Positions 10,256-18,375 of a stretch of 19,702 nucleotides of DNA are shown here, piece after piece. Location: NCBI GenBank assembly GCA_001970855.1, contig LSSN01000224.1, positions 24,565-44,266 of the forward strand, read 5' to 3'. This stretch comes from Smittium culicis (lineage: Eukaryota > Kickxellomycota > Harpellomycetes > Harpellales > Legeriomycetaceae). The stretch's first letter is position 1. Every line of letters begins with the position of its first letter. Made by a program: the position numbers and the translations under genes. Under the pieces are notes generated by a model. It was given only the letters and a program-made list of their open reading frames with translations. It had not been told where the DNA came from and did no database searches.

Positions 10256-11030
10256 AGATTGATTCTGTTTATAATTTTATGGACTATAAGTAAATTTATT
10301 AATAAGTTATAAAATGTGACAAACCAATGATTGTATGGCTTTCGGGGTTAAATTATTTATTCTTATCGAGTTAGCTAGATTCGGTTGAAAAAAAAAAAGC
10401 AATTGTTTCGTTTGTGAAAAAAGATAGTACACAGAGGTATTAGTGTTTAAATTCTGGGAAGAGAAAGAATGTTTCAAAAATTAGAAAGAAAGTAAGAAAT
10501 AAGAAGCAATACCAGTAGCGGGTGCAATTGGATTTGGTTGGAGCTGATTGGCTATCTCTTATTCAGAGAGCCATCTTTTGGCTTGAAAAAATATATCGAT
10601 TTAAATACGGGGAAATAGTATAACTCGGAAATTGAATAAAGTATTGGTTTGTTTTTGAGGGTTAAGAGTGTGTGATATTAGTTAATAAATCGCTAGCAAA
10701 CCAATAAATAAAAACAAAACAGAAAAGCGCTAATCAGGAGCGTTTGGTCATGGAAGAGCTGCTAGTGATAAGTGTGGAGTAGCTACAGGTGTGGTAAATT
10801 TGTCAAAAAAGAAAGTAAGCTTCGAGCTAATAGGTAGGCCGGGAATTTGTTTAAACCTAGCTTATCAAAGCAAGCCAACGGCGTCAGGAGCGGGTTTTAC
10901 CATAGACTAGCTATTTCAGATTTGTATTATAATACGGGAAATATATAATTAAGTCGATTTGGGGGAGGCTTGCAGCGACTTGGGATTTTCGAATCATCAA
11001 ATGTGGAGTAATAAGAGGATGTTATGTTTG
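10256..11030. other. Non-coding segment between MITE copies
   Basis: About 775 bases, somewhat less AT-rich than the DNA to the left, with purine-rich stretches (10420-10520) and A11 at 10389-10399. No frame carries a recognisable protein and I find no RNA gene. It could be remnant repeat DNA; the slightly higher GC is the only hint. Confidence 0.5.
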
Positions 11031-11226
11031 TTAACACTTTCCTGTCCAACGCTCTTTAAAAAAAAACCAAATTAATGGTTCGTTTATGGTTTATAATGAA
11101 ACCTATTATCCGCCGATTAACTACAATATACCAATATCATTTAAAATCTCGGATTTAAGTTGTTATTATCGAATTCAGCTGGCTATACTATACAGATCAA
11201 AAATAGTCTACCGCGCGGGAAGGGAA
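11031..11226 (+). mobile_element. MITE copy B, piggyBac-like, degenerate ends
   Basis: It begins TTAACACTTTCC at 11031. It shares with copy C the internal blocks ATATACCAATATC, TTTAAAATCTCGGA, TCAGCTGGCTATA and TCAAAAATAGTCTACCGC. The right terminus reads CGGGAAGGGAAAG instead of CGGGAAAGGGTTAA, so the TTAA there is lost. The length matches copies A and C (about 196 bp). It is the most diverged of the three full-length copies and probably the oldest. Confidence 0.75.
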
Positions 11227-11303
11227 AGTATCCCCTAGATAGCTATTTGGCTGATAGGAGCGCAGAGCTTACAGGCTTAGATCAACGAAAAAAAGCTGAT
11301 GAT

Positions 11304-11610
11304 TTAACTCCTTCACGTCCAGCACGCTTTAACCCTTTCCCGTTCAACACTCTTTTAAAAGATCAATTTCATGATTCGTTTACGATTTATAAACAAGTTT
11401 ATTATTTGCTGTTATTATGTAATATACCAATATCGTTTAAAATCTCGGAATTAAAGTATTTTATTTGAATTCTGTTGGCTATATATTTGGGTCAAAAATA
11501 ATCTACCGCTCGGGAAAGGGTTAAAAAAACGTAGTTAATGATTTGCTTATAAATCGTATACGAATCATTAAATTCGCTTATTTAAAGCACGTTAGATGGA
11601 AAAGGGATAA
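11304..11610 (+). mobile_element. Palindromic MITE relative, split by insertion of copy C
   Basis: The left part (11304-11332) begins TTAACTCCTTCACGTCC and the right part (11525-11610) ends GATGGAAAAGGGATAA. Each resembles the same end of the MITE family, in opposite orientation. With the intervening copy C set aside, the two parts form an imperfect palindrome of about 115 bp centred on CGTATACG (11554-11561). GCTTTAA in the left arm is mirrored by TTAAAGC (11582-11588) in the right arm. It looks like a fold-back element made from one terminus of the family. Confidence 0.65.
11329..11524 (+). mobile_element. MITE copy C, piggyBac-like, nested inside a palindromic relative
   Basis: It is the best preserved copy. 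It starts TTAACCCTTTCCCG and ends CGGGAAAGGGTTAA, a perfect 14-bp inverted repeat including the TTAA target duplication (11329-11332 and 11521-11524). It is 196 bp with no gene. Its interior aligns to copy A in reverse and copy B in the same direction. The TTAA at the left edge belongs to an older palindromic element, so this copy landed inside it. Confidence 0.9.
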
Positions 11611-12179
11611 GAAAATGATGCCCAAAATAAAAAACAAAGCCTGAAGTGTTGGTGGATTCCCATTGGCACACATACTACTCCTTCTAGTCAATCCAATTGG
11701 GTGTCAGATATGCAGCTAAAAGTGCTCATGGAGACTGCAATGGTGATTGGGTTTGGTAGGAAGGGAAATATATGTGACAAATGATTATTGGCCAAATGTT
11801 GAGGCGAAGTGTTGATGAGTGGAGGGAATATAAATCAGCGGCTAATCAGATTTAAGCGAAACAAAAATAGAGGAGTAAATCAGGCTATTATATTTTATTT
11901 TTTTAGGACTGCGCTTATATGTGGATATAAATTCCTCCCTCCACTGTCATAAATTGTCTACATTTTAAGTCAGTTTACTATAGCCTTCCCTCTCTTCTTA
12001 ATTAAAAAAGATACATCCTTTTTTCATACCATCTTATTATCAAACTCAACAACAGCTGCAACAGGGATTTTAGCTACCGGATCTTAAGTGAATAAGAAAA
12101 TTAACTTCCTCTTCATACACACTACAAACACTCGCGCATAAAACACCTTCTCCCTCCAAATAAAAATAAATACATCAAA
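11611..12179 (+). promoter_or_regulatory. Intergenic and upstream region of the RAMP4-like gene
   Basis: The first 300 bases have moderate GC and no recognisable gene. From about 11935 the DNA becomes pyrimidine-rich on the + strand (TTCCTCCCTCCACTG, TAGCCTTCCCTCTCTTCTTA), a pattern common in fungal promoters. The last 60 bases before the ATG are C/A-rich. A TATAAA-like GGATATAAATTCC lies at 11924-11936. The transcription start cannot be placed from sequence alone. Confidence 0.4.
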
Positions 12180-12686
12180 ATGCCTCTACCAGCAAATATC
12201 AGAAAGAGATCTGAAAAATACAATGAAAATATTACAAAGAGAGGAAACGTCAAAGTATCTCTCGATCCAAAGAAAGAAGAAAAGCTATTAGCCGCTGCCG
12301 CCGAAAAAGCAAAGGCTAAGGCCGAAGCACGCGCACGTGCCGCTGGCAAATCTTTACCTGAAGAAGAAGACGAAGACCGCGAACAAGAGGAGCAAACCGA
12401 AGGCACTCCCCGCTTCGCTAAAAAGAGAACCTTCAACAAGCAGCAATACCGCCTTGTTTTGGGTATTGTTGTTCTCTTCCTTGTTTCCGTAATCTTCCAG
12501 CTATTCGCTCCTCTTATCACCGGCGGCGGAAAAGCCCCTACACGCAAAGTTACAAAGAAATCTGCTTTTAAAACCGCTACCCGTAAAGCTGCTAAACCAA
12601 AAGCTACCTCTGCCAAGGTCAAATTTACTCCAGTCACCTCCGCTGCATCAGACTCCTCATCCTCTATACTCAGTGAAAAAATCTAA
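12180..12686 (+). CDS. SERP1: RAMP4/SERP1 (Ysy6)-family ER membrane protein, extended form
   Basis: A 168-residue protein. Residues 6-24 (N-I-R-K-R-S-E-K-Y-N-E-N-I-T-K-R-G-N-V) match the N-terminal signature of RAMP4/SERP1, small tail-anchored ER proteins at the Sec61 translocon that stabilise newly made membrane proteins under stress. One hydrophobic segment (about 91-113) follows. Family members are usually 60-75 residues and end just after this helix. Here there is an Ala/Lys/Glu-rich, probably helical linker (30-89) before it and a basic Lys/Thr/Ser-rich tail (115-168) after it. The tail keeps the same GC-richer codon use as the rest, so it looks genuinely coding. The start ATG follows CATCAAA; no intron is needed. 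AATAAA at 12747-12752 may end the mRNA. Family assignment is firm; retention of the original function is inferred. Confidence 0.85.
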   Translation: MPLPANIRKRSEKYNENITKRGNVKVSLDPKKEEKLLAAAAEKAKAKAEARARAAGKSLPEEEDEDREQEEQTEGTPRFAKKRTFNKQQYRLVLGIVVLFLVSVIFQLFAPLITGGGKAPTRKVTKKSAFKTATRKAAKPKATSAKVKFTPVTSAASDSSSSILSEKI

Positions 12687-13121
12687 CCTCTCCCAACTAC
12701 ATAAATAATTATACATACTTGCACCTTGCAAAAAAAAGATTATAAAAATAAAAACTTCTTTAATACCACTTCATCACATCTACAATATAATTTATACAAA
12801 TAAAATAAATATCTTTTAGAAAAATTCAATTTACTTGCACTAATTCGCTATTAAATCATACATAATAAACCAACATCTATAACCTAAGTTATATATCAGG
12901 CCAGTAATTATAATATTGTCTCACCAAGATTAATCGATAAATCCTCATAGACAGAATAATTAAAGGAGCTTTTTTTATAGATTTATTAAATTACTTAATA
13001 AATATTAAGATTAAAATGGATATTTGTTGGTATAATTATTTATAAAGTAAGGATAAAGTTATGCAAATTAAAGGTACTTGACTTTTGTTGGTACTTTTTT
13101 TTTTTTTTTTAAACCGATGCA
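12687..13121. other. Convergent 3' intergenic region
   Basis: AT-rich DNA between the stops of two converging genes. It holds AATAAA for the left gene (12747-12752) and TTTATT (12982-12987, AATAAA on the - strand) as a candidate for the right gene, plus a T16 run at 13095-13110. No gene is seen. Confidence 0.6.
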
Positions 13122-14552
13122 TTAGTTTGTGGCTTGAATTCTTGCGCATGCAAGTTCGTTATCGTCAGTATCAACAATAGATATAGACATGCCCAAAATA
13201 CTTAGCGGATCACTAGCTCTTCCCTCATAGAATGTTATGCCGTTCATGTTTGAGTAGTTCATCACTGAAGCAAAAATAATGTTTCCATTAGCGTCAGGCT
13301 TAATAACCATATCTTTAGGAAGTCCAATAACTGTGTCCATTAGACAAAGCGCGGTAGTGTTCAGATCAGTTCCACAATCCGTATCTCCCAATGATCCGAT
13401 GAATTTAGTGTATCTTCTGCTACCACCGTGCATTATGCTCGTTAGCATGAAAACGTCGAAGTATGGAAGAGAGGATTGACAAGTTCTTGCTTTTTTGTAG
13501 TATTGACCGTTTCCGTTAGGATTTGTTTGTCTTTTATTGTAAACGTTAGTATTACTATTATCGTTGTTGTTTACACTAGCTACTGAGGCAGCAGCGATAT
13601 TCGGCGTTGGTTTAACGGTTGCTGTTGTTGTTGTTGGAGTAACTGTAGTTACCAACGGAGTCACTCTGACAGCTGGGTTTACTCCTAGATTGTTTATGTT
13701 GATACTTTTTGAACTGACTATATTAATATTGATTGAATTGTTTCCGTTGTTGCGGCTCCTGCTCGGATAATATGGTACGTTATTTTGGTTTTGCACATTG
13801 GAGTTATTATTTGTGAAACCGTTAGTATTGCCTGTATTTCGGTTGCTATTATATTGTGGGTATGTAAAGAATCCGTTGAACAAATCTAAGCGATATAGTT
13901 TAGTTGGATCAAGCCCAGATAAGTTGGCTTCGATTGTAATAGGAGTGAGTGGAGGAACTAGTCTCTTTTTAAATCTCTGTGCTTGTTGGGCAGTATTTTG
14001 GCCTGGCTGGTATTCATAGTTACCAAACTCGTTTGCATAGTTAGGCCCATTTACAATATTTACAATATTAGGTGCGTTTGAGCCAGCTGGTGGATATGCC
14101 TGGTTTGGAATTGCATTTATGTTACCAATCAGCGGTATGTTTGCCTGGTTGTAGTTACCTGGAACGTTGGTAATACCTGCTGCATTTGGAGGATTGGCTA
14201 CGTTGGTAGTGCCTCCTGAATTATCGATTTTTGTAACATTAATTATGTTTGTTTGGGGCCTTGGTCTTCTCACATTTTGGTTGTATTCGTTACTTTGCTG
14301 GACATTTTGTTGCCAGTTCTGTGGTACATTCTGAGGCCTGCCTCGATGTCTGCTTTGTTGGTTGTTTTGCTGGTTGTTCTGTGGATTTACTTGCTGTTCA
14401 CTTGGGATGTTCTTTAGAGTGAATTTAATTGTGCCTGTGACGCCTCCCTGATTTATAACAGCTACAGCTTGATTAGATGCTTGTATTTGGTATACAGACA
14501 TGACCACCGCACAGTTTGCGAATGAGAAACCGATAAGTCCAGATATTTTCAT
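13122..14552 (-). CDS. Secreted Cu/Zn-superoxide-dismutase-fold protein with Asn/Gln-rich insertions, metal ligands largely lost
   Basis: A 476-residue protein with a likely signal peptide (about 1-25). Residues 28-45 (A-V-A-V-I-N-Q-G-G-V-T-G-T-I-K-F) match the first strands of Cu/Zn SOD. Residues 203-226 (I-T-I-E-A-N-L-S-G-L) match the strand leading to the copper site, but the H-x-H of SOD reads R-L-D-L-F. The C-terminal part has H-G-G near 375, G-S-L-G-D near 388, S-I-L-G-M-S-I-S-I-V near 451 and L-A-C-A-R-I near 467. These parallel the zinc loop, the G-D-L-G-N turn, the S-I-I-G-R-x-x-V-x-H strand (His lost) and L-A-C-G-V-I-G. Long Asn/Gln/Pro/Thr-rich insertions occupy about 51-197 and 231-352. 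A catalytic dismutase is unlikely. A structural or cell-wall protein on an SOD scaffold is my inference. Confidence 0.72.
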   Translation of the reverse strand: MKISGLIGFSFANCAVVMSVYQIQASNQAVAVINQGGVTGTIKFTLKNIPSEQQVNPQNNQQNNQQSRHRGRPQNVPQNWQQNVQQSNEYNQNVRRPRPQTNIINVTKIDNSGGTTNVANPPNAAGITNVPGNYNQANIPLIGNINAIPNQAYPPAGSNAPNIVNIVNGPNYANEFGNYEYQPGQNTAQQAQRFKKRLVPPLTPITIEANLSGLDPTKLYRLDLFNGFFTYPQYNSNRNTGNTNGFTNNNSNVQNQNNVPYYPSRSRNNGNNSININIVSSKSININNLGVNPAVRVTPLVTTVTPTTTTATVKPTPNIAAASVASVNNNDNSNTNVYNKRQTNPNGNGQYYKKARTCQSSLPYFDVFMLTSIMHGGSRRYTKFIGSLGDTDCGTDLNTTALCLMDTVIGLPKDMVIKPDANGNIIFASVMNYSNMNGITFYEGRASDPLSILGMSISIVDTDDNELACARIQATN

Positions 14553-17091
14553 TTTTTATCTTTTATAAGGACCAAGATGTGTTTAGTTTGAAGAGTATGA
14601 AAGAGTGGATATTGATTTTTTGATGTATAGGTTAAGATGTTGTTAAATCGTAAAAAAAAATAGATACTGATTCAGAAAAAGATAAGTTGAAAAGCGGATA
14701 TTAATGAGGAAAATGATTTATATGGTATGCGTATAGAATATAGTTATTTAATTTTTTTTAAATAAAGAGTTAATTAAATAATATACTTGATTTTTTTTTT
14801 AATAGACGATAGCCTTTTTTATAAAGAACTATACATAAACGTAAACACTTTAAAGACTGGTGGTGTGATATTGTGGAAGAAAATAAAAGTTTAAGAAACT
14901 TTCGCTCCATTTATATGTTTTGATATCAATGGGAAAAGAAAAATTAATTTGAGGTTTAAAGTTAGCTGATAAATATTTTAGTCGTTATTAAGTTTATATT
15001 AATAATAATAATAATAAACCACTTCTACAGTGCATAAATCTTGCGCTATTGCAAATAACTAAAAAATTTACTATAAAGGGTATAATTTTAGATTTAAGGA
15101 TTATTTTGGGTGCAGCTCATCAGATTCTCATTACATTATGAGCTATGCTTTAGTTAGATTCGCGAAATAAGACATTTCTACAAAAAATGCAAACAGAAAT
15201 CACATTGTTTAATGATATTATCCATAAATGACATTGACTGTGTAAATATTACATATATTTAATTAAAAGAAACCAAATCAATTTATAAATACCACCACAG
15301 TACGTATAAAAAAAAGTATAGTAGAATACATACCGAGATAAGTAGATTATCAAAAAAAAAAAAAAATAGGAACGTGTACATTAAACCCATCAACTTTTTT
15401 TTTTCGCTATTGTTTGTATATTAGAGTTTTAATTATATTTTAATAGAGTATATTCTAACTGTTAGAAAAGAATAAAAAAGTGTGGTTTCCAGGAATTTTA
15501 TTCGTTGGATATCGAGGATGATGGACAAATAGAACAATGAGACTTTTAAGAAAGAGTCATAAGGGTAGTTGGAGCGTTATCGAGGTGACACAGTGATGCG
15601 ACGGATGATGAACGGTGATAGCGTGTTGATTAGATAATCATGAATTTTTTTTACTATCTAATGAAAAAAAAAAAGTACATTTTAAATCCTCTTTTATATG
15701 TAGAGAATGTGTATAAATTGCTATTTTACTTGAGTTACGAGAGAAGTGGTGTGTATAACAGATACGAGGGGGGGGGGGGGTTGAAAGTTGTTGGCTAATA
15801 ATATGTAATAGAGCGGCAATGAATTTTTATCTAGCATTTTGTAAGGTAGAGCAAACAAAATGTAGGCAAAAAATTAATAAAATTTAATTATTTTTTTGGA
15901 AATCGTATTGTTGTAATTTTGTAAATATCAGCAATATTAGAGATGAAAAGTGATTGTTAGCTAAAATAAAAAATTAAAAAAAATAGGCGTGCAAATAAGT
16001 TAGGCAGATTCATCATGGAAAGAAATATGAGAGGTGGAGGAGTGAGGGGACTATGATCAACGGGTTAAATCTCTTCAGATCTGTTCAAGGCCTATTGTTC
16101 GAATATAATAAGATTGACTTTATATATATATATATCTGTAGAGCATCAATTTTCTTGAAACTGGTTTATTAGGGTCTTTCTTGGTCTATACTCCTATTTT
16201 TATAAATCTATTTATTTTTTTTTGTAGAGGGCAATTTCTAAATTTCTGGCTGCTACTATGCATACATCCTCCTGGATACGAGATTCAGCGGCTTTTTTTT
16301 ACTTGATTCAAATACGTGTATGTGGATTTTCTGTAGATTAGATACAGTTTCAACTACGATTCGAGTAGTTGGCGTAGCGTTTTATAGTATCCAAGACTCG
16401 AGTCTTGTTTTATCCATACAAACACCCAAGAGTATAGCAATACATTTGAAACCAATAAGGTTAAAGTGCTAGTACCCTGTTTTAAAAATCGCACATTGCC
16501 TTGAAGGTTATCATTAAAAAAACCCACATTCACAGAAACCGAAAGGAAAAAACAACCTTTGATTCTATACTTTGGCAACTTTTTTTGCGGGGATAATAAA
16601 CTGTTTGCTGAGATGCCAAGATATGGATCATACACTGAATTAGACGCGCAAACAAAAAGCTCGCATTGTTTAAAGTACCTGAAAAGTAAGATTTTAAATT
16701 AGAATTTTGGGGAGGCAAAAATGGCACTAAATGTAAGATATTAGAGGTTTACTTTTTTATGGCTTTTATCATCTCTTTGAAGTCTTTCAAGTGGAAATAA
16801 TTTCAAGAAAATTACAGCTGTAAAAAATATAACGTTTTTTTGTGGGTTTTAACCAATAGCTGAACTCTTTACCACTAAATTATCAGTAGCTACGCATTTC
16901 TGGCAAATCAGTGCAGAGCGTGAAGATTATTTCAAAAAAAAAAAATTTAATACTTAATTGAATTACACTTTATTAATCGATTTATTATATCTAATAATTA
17001 CGAGCTTTTAAACTTTGAGAAAAAACAAGCTGTCAAACCAAAAGAAAAAATCATTCAAGAAAGAAAGAAAGAAAGGTAAATACTAACAAAA
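14553..17091. other. Divergent intergenic region, mostly AT-rich
   Basis: About 2.5 kb between two divergently transcribed genes, presumably holding both promoters. Simple sequences are (AAT)n at 15001-15017, A15 at 15352-15366, G13 at 15768-15780 and (TA)7 at 16121-16135. The part at about 16140-16760 is less AT-rich and holds two overlapping - strand open stretches (16354-16635 and 16530-16727). Neither resembles a known protein or has strong coding character. I cannot support a gene here, though a short transcript is possible. Confidence 0.5.
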
Positions 17092-17496
17092 ATGTCTTCA
17101 CAGCAACAAACGACGCGTGGTTCAGAGCAACCGAAAAAAACGCAGAATTTCGAAAACGTATTTACGAACGATGGATCTTTTATGGAAAGGTTCCGCAAAG
17201 TAAACGCTCCAAAGAGCGGCGCGGACAGCAAAGCGGAGATGTCTCTTGCAAGACGGATAGAGTTTGAGCAAGTGCTCAAAAACAGGAGAAGACCAAACTT
17301 GCTTCACCAGAATGGGATAACAAAATTTGGCAGTGTTTTGATCCATGAAGCTGGGATTGATGCTGAGGGTGCCGACGACAAAGGCAAGAGTTACGCAGAT
17401 CAGAGTAAGGGCACGGCATACTCTAAACAGCTAAGAGAGTACGCGTCGCAACTGTCAACTGACGATGCCGACAGAAACAGGCCGCTTGTTAAATAA
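17092..17496 (+). CDS. TRIR: TRIR-like protein (telomerase RNA component-interacting RNase family, C19orf43)
   Basis: A 134-residue, hydrophilic, probably largely disordered protein. Two signatures link it to the family of human TRIR/C19orf43. An N-terminal F-x-N-D-G-S-F-x-x-x-F-(K/R)-K block lies at residues 24-36 (F-T-N-D-G-S-F-M-E-R-F-R-K). A C-terminus of D-x-D-x-x-R-P-L-V-K is preceded by a K/Y-rich segment (Y-S-K-Q-L-R-E-Y). The human protein was reported as an exoribonuclease that associates with and trims telomerase RNA; nothing catalytic can be read from the sequence here. The ATG has a good AAAAATG context, and TACTAAC lies 5 bases upstream. The gene converges on the next one, with stops 180 bases apart; AATAAA lies at 17548-17553. 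Family assignment from two short motifs is fairly strong; function is not established. Confidence 0.7.
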   Translation: MSSQQQTTRGSEQPKKTQNFENVFTNDGSFMERFRKVNAPKSGADSKAEMSLARRIEFEQVLKNRRRPNLLHQNGITKFGSVLIHEAGIDAEGADDKGKSYADQSKGTAYSKQLREYASQLSTDDADRNRPLVK

Positions 17497-17676
17497 AAAT
17501 GATACCTTAATCGCACAACCCCCCCCCCTTTCGTTATTGGCCTCGGCAATAAAATCTTTCCTTTTAAATTCTGTACATTTCAAAGTTTAATTTTTTTTTT
17601 TATTAAAGTATAGAAATGAAAAAGTTATATAGTAATTGTAATAATAATAAATGCTGTGAAAACAATAGTGATTCAA
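17497..17676. terminator. Short convergent 3' region with poly(A) signals on both strands
   Basis: It holds a C10 run (17519-17528), AATAAA on the + strand (17548-17553) and TTTATT (17598-17603, AATAAA on the - strand) beyond a T-run. The two opposing transcripts probably overlap or end within these 180 bases. Confidence 0.5.
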
Positions 17677-18375
17677 TTATTTTTGAAAGTTAAAGAAGAA
17701 TCCTTCTGTGGCAATAAATAAGCTAGATTTGTCGGATCCTGAACCGCAGCTGACTTCGTAGTGTCCACTGATCGGATGGCCATAGCCTTTATTTGTTAGA
17801 ACTTGTAGATACTTGTTGGTTTCTTTGTGCTTGAGCTTAATAGGCGTTTCACGCATCCAGAAGCCATCGGCGACTTTGTTGGTGTTTTCTGGGTTAATGC
17901 ACTCTAGAACCCAATCGTCTCCTGAATCCTGGCCACCAAACCCAGAAACTTCCTGGCTTCCGCTGAGTGGGGAGTTGTAGTTCTTGTGCGAATGCAAAAA
18001 GTGGTCGTCGTCAGAAGACTTCAGCCTAATTGTACTACCACATTGAACGCTCATACCGCGTTCTGCAACTTCGTTTTTGGGCGGCATGACTACAAAGTAG
18101 GTGTTGGAAAATCCAAAATCCTTTGAGCCAGTTATCGCCTTCTGCTTGCTCCCTGTGCTATAATGCACGCCTGATAAACAAAGCCTGACACTGTTTTCGA
18201 CATCGGACAATTTGATGTTGCTACCATAAGTTACCTTCTCCCAACCCTGATCGATCTTGTACCCTGTTCCAGGAAATTTTGGGTCTGAGCTTTTAAACCA
18301 GCAATTAACAGCTTGGAGGTTCCCAAGAACTGCAATGACACCCATCACAGTAAAGCTAACACTGATGTTCACCAT
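17677..18375 (-). CDS. SDF2: SDF2-like secreted/ER-lumenal protein with three MIR repeats
   Basis: A 232-residue protein with a signal peptide (about 1-24, hydrophobic V-M-G-V-I-A-V-L-G). Three MIR repeats, of the kind found in SDF2, O-mannosyltransferases and IP3 receptors, follow: about 47-100 (V-T-Y-G-S-N-I-K-L, then Y-S-T-G-S-K-Q-K-A-I-T-G), 108-160 (V-Q-C-G-S-T-I-R-L, then L-H-S-H, ending D-D-W-V-L-E-C) and 172-222 (I-K-L-K-H-K-E-T-N-K-Y-L, then G-H-P-I-S-G-H-Y-E-V). This order and length (about 210-230) match SDF2/SDF2L1, which in animals act in the ER lumen with an Hsp40 and Hsp70 in glycoprotein folding. The C-terminus reads F-F-F-N-F-Q-K, with no HDEL/KDEL-type signal. The start ATG has an AAAATGG context, and no intron is needed. 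Confidence 0.88.
   Translation of the reverse strand: MVNISVSFTVMGVIAVLGNLQAVNCWFKSSDPKFPGTGYKIDQGWEKVTYGSNIKLSDVENSVRLCLSGVHYSTGSKQKAITGSKDFGFSNTYFVVMPPKNEVAERGMSVQCGSTIRLKSSDDDHFLHSHKNYNSPLSGSQEVSGFGGQDSGDDWVLECINPENTNKVADGFWMRETPIKLKHKETNKYLQVLTNKGYGHPISGHYEVSCGSGSDKSSLFIATEGFFFNFQK

Noticed and set aside
10985..11010. Short match (AATCATCAAATG) to the integrase C-terminal region near 3762, possibly a second retrotransposon fragment
   Set aside because: Only about 12-16 bases agree, and the flanks and translated frame do not continue the similarity.
11160..11468. 102-codon open frame on the + strand
   Set aside because: It runs through MITE copy B, the palindromic element and copy C, so it is an accident of non-coding repeats.
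12122..12637. 171-codon - strand open frame opposite the RAMP4-like gene
   Set aside because: It is the antisense shadow of a GC-richer gene with a clear family signature on the + strand.
13279..14019. Three + strand open frames opposite the SOD-like gene
   Set aside because: They are antisense shadows of its Asn/Gln-rich coding sequence and share no features with known proteins.
16850..16905. tRNA-like 5' half on the - strand (TTTAGTGGTAAAGAGTT resembles a D-arm/A-box)
   Set aside because: No anticodon stem forms and there is no T-arm or B-box at the right distance; half a pattern in AT-rich DNA is expected by chance.
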